A DNA stretch of 36,360 nucleotides, taken from positions 1 to 36,360 of the forward strand of contig JBKHHW010000015.1 of assembly GCA_046538945.1 (NCBI GenBank). Reading direction: 5' to 3'. The stretch is from JAEZKC01 sp046538945 (GTDB lineage Bacteria > Fibrobacterota > Chitinivibrionia > Chitinivibrionales > Chitinispirillaceae). Below the pieces are notes generated by a model that saw only the letters and a program-made list of their open reading frames with translations, did not search any database and was not told the origin of the DNA. The first letter of the stretch is position 1. Each line of letters begins with the position of its first letter. A program made the position numbers and the translations under genes. Positions 32,923 through 36,360 of the stretch are shown in pieces.

Positions 32923-34230
32923 TCAACTGAACCTGTTATCAATAACCCGTTTTGCCTTTCCCTCCGAAACAGGAAGGCCGCCGGGTTCGTGAAGCTCGAT
33001 TACCGGGTTGATAGTTATTGATGCCTTGAGCTCCTTGCAGATCCGATTTTTAAGATTCTCAAGAAAACTGAAATCTCCGGTAAACATTTTTGAATAGATT
33101 TCCGTTTTGACTGTAAGCCTGTCAAGAGACCCGGCTTTTTCTATTACAATCTGGTAATTCGTTCCCACCTCCGGCACTTTCATAATGACTTCCTCGATTT
33201 GTGAAGGGAATACATTGACTCCATTCACAATAAGCATATCATCGGAGCGTCCCTTGATACGGGCGATTCTACGGTGAGTTCTTCCGCATTTACACACTCC
33301 TTCACACACCCTTGAAAGATCCCGCGTGCGGTAGCGCAGAAGAGGTGTTGCCAGACGGGCAAGAGTTGTGAACACGATTTCGCCCTCCTCACCGTCCTGA
33401 AGAACCTCTCCGGTAAAGGGGTTTATCATCTCCATCAAAAAAGAATCCTCCCACACGTGCATCCCATCCTGGTACACGCACTCGAACGCCACACCCGGAC
33501 CGTTCATCTCGGAAAGACCGTAGGAGTTGTAGGCACTGATTTCAAGAGCCGCCTCGAGCTTTTTCCGCGTCTCCTCAGAATAGGGTTCCGCACCCAGAAA
33601 AGCTTTTCTGAGCTTGAGCTGCGAGCGGGATATTTCATTGGGAGCAAGCTGCGAAGAAAGATGAAGCAGATAGCTTGGGGTTGCATGCAGCACAGTGGTT
33701 CCGAAATCTTTCATCAGAGAAAGCTGGCGTTTGGTGTTGCCCGAGCTCGCCGGAATAACCAGAATCCCGACCCGTTCCGCCCCGTAGTGAAACCCCAGTC
33801 CGCCGGTGAAAAGACCGTAGGTGGTCATGTTCTGGAACACATCCTCCCGCCCGACTCCGGTCATAACAATGCAGCGGGCCATAAGCTCGGTCCAGTTGTC
33901 GATGTCCTCCCGGCTATGATAGATAACCGTGGGGATCCCTGTCGTGCCGCTCGAGGTATGAAGACGGATGCACTCCTTTCTGTCTGTAGCAAGGAGACCG
34001 AAAGGGTAGGCCTCTCTCAGATCGTCCTTTGTAGTGAAGGGAATTTTTTGGAGATCATCAAGAGTGCGTATATCATTTGCGGAGCTGATCCCCGCCTTCG
34101 AGAGCCGGCGCTTGTAAAATGGGGTCTTGAGAGCGCTGTCCACCGTTTCTTTCAGACGTGCAAGCTGCAGCTTTTTTAAGGATTCCCGATCCATTGTTTC
34201 GGCCGGTTTGTCCCAGTATGTCACCTCCAT
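32923..34230 (-). CDS. Phenylacetate--CoA ligase family protein
   Basis: A 435-residue adenylate-forming ligase of the PaaK type, at the usual length. It opens with a helical region (TMDRESLKKLQLARLKETV, TPFYKRRL). The P-loop-like HTSSGTTGIPTVIYHSRED is near residue 92, then NMTTYGLFTGGLGFHYGAER and SYGLSEMNGPGVAFEC. TPLLRYRTRDLSRVCEGVCKCGRTHRRIARIKGRSDDML and the C-terminal motif VNGVNVFPSQIEEV follow. The expected reaction is ATP-dependent activation of phenylacetate or a related aryl acid to its CoA thioester in the cytoplasm. In anaerobes it often operates with indolepyruvate:ferredoxin oxidoreductase in aromatic amino acid fermentation or synthesis; that oxidoreductase is not in the window. 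A GAAGGA site precedes the ATG. Confidence 0.92.
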   Translation of the reverse strand: MEVTYWDKPAETMDRESLKKLQLARLKETVDSALKTPFYKRRLSKAGISSANDIRTLDDLQKIPFTTKDDLREAYPFGLLATDRKECIRLHTSSGTTGIPTVIYHSREDIDNWTELMARCIVMTGVGREDVFQNMTTYGLFTGGLGFHYGAERVGILVIPASSGNTKRQLSLMKDFGTTVLHATPSYLLHLSSQLAPNEISRSQLKLRKAFLGAEPYSEETRKKLEAALEISAYNSYGLSEMNGPGVAFECVYQDGMHVWEDSFLMEMINPFTGEVLQDGEEGEIVFTTLARLATPLLRYRTRDLSRVCEGVCKCGRTHRRIARIKGRSDDMLIVNGVNVFPSQIEEVIMKVPEVGTNYQIVIEKAGSLDRLTVKTEIYSKMFTGDFSFLENLKNRICKELKASITINPVIELHEPGGLPVSEGKAKRVIDNRFS

Positions 34231-34388
34231 TGCGGGTTCCTTCGGAAAAGTTTGCAGGTCTTCATGATTGAACCGATGAATCTAAACTAAAAAAAGGGTG
34301 GAGGAGTTACAACCAGAAGAGCGGAGGATTTGGGGGGAGTAACGTTTTTCACTTTTTTCCCCGGCAGACCGCCTGAGAAGATTATGCC

Positions 34389-34443
34389 CTTCGACTTGCT
34401 CAGGATTATGCTTCGACTGCGAGGACGCGCTCAGCATGAACGG
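34389..34443. repeat. Paired CTTCGACT...GCTCAG repeat element
   Basis: CTTCGACT at 34389 and again at 34411. The first is followed closely by GCTCAGG and the second, after GCGAGGAC, by GCGCTCAGCATGAACGG. Similar TTCGAC..GCTCAG sequences recur in intergenic regions of many unrelated environmental bacterial genomes, so this is probably one copy of a dispersed family; I rely on memory for that, and only this copy is visible here. Confidence 0.4.
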
Positions 34444-34479
34444 ATGGAGCGACTTTCCTCTGAATCAATCCAATTTATC

Positions 34480-34519
34480 GGGTTGAACATTGAACGTTGA
34501 ACACTGAACGCTTCAACCC
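34480..34519. repeat. Four 7-bp tandem TGAAC units inside an inverted repeat
   Basis: TGAACAT, TGAACGT, TGAACAC and TGAACGC follow each other directly (34483-34511). They are bracketed by a perfect 8-bp inverted repeat, GGGTTGAA (34480-34487) and TTCAACCC (34512-34519), so the whole can fold as a hairpin. No nearby gene explains it. Confidence 0.6.
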
Positions 34520-34595
34520 CCATTCCCCACAATATCCCAACCTCCCAAAGCGTAAAAATGTTTCCATTCTTCACCAGAAAGGACAACTATAACCT

Positions 34596-35426
34596 ATGCC
34601 TCTCACATTCGCCCACCCGGCACCGGCGGTTCCACTCAAAAAAGCGGGGCTCATGCTATCGCCCCTCGTTGTGGGAAGCATCATGCCGGATTTCGAATTC
34701 TTTTTAACCATGTCGACCAGCAAAGTGATCGGTCACTCACTTTTAGGAATTTTTCTTTTCTGCGTCCCGATCGGATTGATCACACTTTTTATATTTCATA
34801 AAATCCTGAAGTATCCGCTTCTCTCGATTCTGCCACACTCCCATCAGGCCAAACTTCTGCCCGTGGCGAGGCAGTTCTCCTTCAGAGGACGGGGAAGATT
34901 ACTCAATATCGTGGTATCGCTCATGGCAGGAGCCGCAACTCATATTGCCATGGACTCCTTCACGCACCACAACGGGATTTTCGTACAGATGATGCCCTTT
35001 TTGTCCGCGCCTGTTTTCATTCTTCAGCAGGGAACCATAAGAGTCTATTTTCTCCTGCAGTATATCTTCAGTATCTCCGGAACCGCGGCCGTGATCTACT
35101 GGTACTGGTCCTGGTACAAGGGAAGCCCCAGTCTTCTTTCCAGAATTCCCCAGCACCCGCTGCTCTTCTGCTCCAAACACAAGGCCCGGATCGGGCTGTC
35201 GATCAGTACCTTTTCGCTGGGCGGAGGCCTCTCCTTTGGACTGATGACCGCTCCCGGCATAAGAACAGTGGAAGCCACAAAAGTGTTTCTCACCAATTCC
35301 GTGATCGCGACCGGAACAAGTCTTCTTTTCGCGCTGATCACTTTCGGAGTTCTGTGGCACCGGTTCGTTCCCAAACACAGAAAAGAGCACTTCACGAAGG
35401 GATTACTCAAGGGGCAAGTAGAATAA
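34596..35426 (+). CDS. DUF4184 family membrane protein
   Basis: A 276-residue integral membrane protein with about six hydrophobic segments. The N-terminus MPLTFAHPAPAVPLKK, followed by SPLVVGSIMPDFEFFL, is the DUF4184 hallmark. A central segment LMAGAATHIAMDSFTHHNGIF carries the family's clustered His and Asp residues, which could bind a metal. Members resemble the YdjM/metal-dependent membrane hydrolase group, but no activity is established. The Met chosen is the only sensible start; the AAGGACAA site lies rather far upstream (about 14 bases). It stands alone, divergent from the ligase gene. Confidence 0.85.
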   Translation: MPLTFAHPAPAVPLKKAGLMLSPLVVGSIMPDFEFFLTMSTSKVIGHSLLGIFLFCVPIGLITLFIFHKILKYPLLSILPHSHQAKLLPVARQFSFRGRGRLLNIVVSLMAGAATHIAMDSFTHHNGIFVQMMPFLSAPVFILQQGTIRVYFLLQYIFSISGTAAVIYWYWSWYKGSPSLLSRIPQHPLLFCSKHKARIGLSISTFSLGGGLSFGLMTAPGIRTVEATKVFLTNSVIATGTSLLFALITFGVLWHRFVPKHRKEHFTKGLLKGQVE

Positions 35427-35611
35427 TTTTTCAGTGATTCTGTTCGTACAAATCTGAGAGGCGGGCTATATAAGTCCGTCCTTTTCTTTTCCTCCCCATT
35501 TCCTTATCTTCACCAAAAGTCGTCAAATCACCATTTATATAATTCCGGGCTTTCTAAACAACTATATTCCTTTAAGCTTCATAACTGATTTACCCAAACA
35601 GGAGCTTGAAT

Positions 35612-36310
35612 ATGCTGAAGACAATCGCTCGGATAGCTCAAGGACTATGTGACAGATCAAACAAAATCGATCCTTCCCGATTCAATGACCCCGTAGCATC
35701 AAAGACCGACTGGCAGCCCCTCAAGGGGGGTGGTGCGAACTTCAAGACGCACAATCTGAAAGCTGAAGCCCCGGACAGATTGGTGTACAAAGCCTCCATT
35801 GGTGCCCGTCTTTTCTATCTGGCATTCCTGCTGAGCGGGCTGGCAATGGTGATATTCATCACTCCCATAGCCGTTGCGAACCTGAAGGAACATGGCCCGG
35901 AAATGCTGCTGCCCTCAGTAGTAGGCCTCATCTTCACTATTGTGGGAGCTCTAATTTACCGAAATGGAACCAAGCCGATAGTGTTCGATAGGCAGAGAGG
36001 TTTCTTTTGGAGAGGGAAAACTCCGCCTGACCAGATACTCAGAAAAGAAACCCTCAGGGATTGGGCGAGACTGGACGATATCCATGCGCTGCAGATACTG
36101 CGGGAAAGCATCGGCAAGAGCGGCAGTTCATCCTACAGATCTGTTGGAAACCGAGAAGTAAGCGGCGGAAACTTCAGCTATGAACTCAATCTGGTTCTCA
36201 AAGACGCAAGCCGTGTCAATGTGATCGATCACGGAAGTGTGAAAGAAATTCGGGAGGATGCGGAATCGATCTCCAGGTTTTTGGGTGTACAGGTGTGGGA
36301 TGCAGCATGA
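35612..36310 (+). CDS. Membrane protein of unknown function with two central helices
   Basis: A 232-residue protein. I take the ATG at 35612, 7 bases after a GGAG site, over a TTG two codons upstream. A polar N-terminus (about 1-58) is followed by two transmembrane helices (about 62-90 and 97-118). A soluble C-terminal domain (about 120-232) has alternating strands (PIVFDRQRGFFWRG, ALQILRESIG, SYELNLVLKDASRVNVIDHG) and a final helix (IREDAESISRFLGV). This layout, a helix pair followed by a PH-like domain, is common in small bacterial membrane proteins of unknown role. I do not recognise the family. The last 50 bp of the window hold no further gene. Confidence 0.75.
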   Translation: MLKTIARIAQGLCDRSNKIDPSRFNDPVASKTDWQPLKGGGANFKTHNLKAEAPDRLVYKASIGARLFYLAFLLSGLAMVIFITPIAVANLKEHGPEMLLPSVVGLIFTIVGALIYRNGTKPIVFDRQRGFFWRGKTPPDQILRKETLRDWARLDDIHALQILRESIGKSGSSSYRSVGNREVSGGNFSYELNLVLKDASRVNVIDHGSVKEIREDAESISRFLGVQVWDAA

Positions 36311-36360
36311 ACGTTGTGACGTTCACGGTTCAGGGTTCGGCCTTGACTTATTTATCTGGC

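Larger units (their letters stand above)
34231..34595. other. Intergenic region with two short repeat elements, no gene seen
   Basis: A 365-bp divergent gap between the ligase and the DUF4184 gene. It holds a purine-rich tract (about 34297-34340), a pair of related CTTCGACT...GCTCAG units at 34389-34443, and a 7-bp tandem repeat inside an inverted repeat at 34480-34519. No ORF with a ribosome binding site and no promoter with both boxes was found. Confidence 0.5.

Overview
The window is a contiguous piece of chromosome of roughly 50% GC from a Gram-negative (two-membrane) bacterium. Direct evidence for an outer membrane is abundant: several signal-peptide beta-barrel proteins, three lipoproteins with clear lipoboxes, a complete RND/MFP/TolC pump and a protease that seems to carry its own barrel. 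The family mix (BAPKO_0422-type barrel, LA_2272-type surface repeats, CsgG-like proteins, long Ig-like lipoproteins, a phenylacetate-CoA ligase paired with a double-ACT protein) suggests an anaerobic lineage of the Fibrobacterota/Chitinivibrionia or a neighbouring FCB or spirochaete-like group. That placement is an inference from family content; there is no rRNA gene here to test it.

Layout. 1-1784: a DUF362/ferredoxin gene cut by the window edge and a translationally coupled lipoate-ligase-family gene. 1750-4161 (minus): a large hybrid histidine kinase, divergent from rsmE (4233-4964). 4989-9256 (minus): an outer-membrane protein, a very large gluzincin-propeller-barrel protein and a tiny barrel-end ORF. 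9249-10848 (minus): a receiver-histidine kinase preceded by an Rcp1-like single-domain receiver. 11065-13498: a small Cys-containing protein, an L7/L12-like/TM/TPR protein and a cytoplasmic DUF2007-like protein. 13776-18512 (plus): a surface cluster of a beta-barrel, a beta-helix protein and a 1069-residue Ig-like lipoprotein. 18557-21544 (minus): a VWA/CsgG-like lipoprotein and a CsgG-like protein with surface repeats. 21647-27337 (minus): an overlapping three-gene RND efflux operon. 27517-31168 (plus): a recognisable creB-creC-creD locus divergent from the pump. 31169-31657: a dense non-coding stretch with several hairpins. 31658-36310: a secreted DUF3157-like protein, an ACT/phenylacetate-CoA ligase pair, a DUF4184 membrane protein and an unknown membrane protein.

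Two observations stand out. First, the promoter region of creD holds three perfect TTCAC half-sites at 11-bp spacing. This is the published CreB tag (TTCAC-N6-TTCAC) extended by one more half-site, so the Cre regulon logic appears conserved far from Enterobacteria. Second, the creD-31658 intergenic region appears to encode, on the minus strand, a compact structured RNA of about 180 nt with its own promoter and intrinsic terminator. It displays a 16-nt perfect complement of the 16S rRNA 3' tail between two stem-loops and has no downstream gene to serve. I do not recognise it as any known RNA family.

No tRNA, rRNA, CRISPR array or intact insertion sequence was seen.
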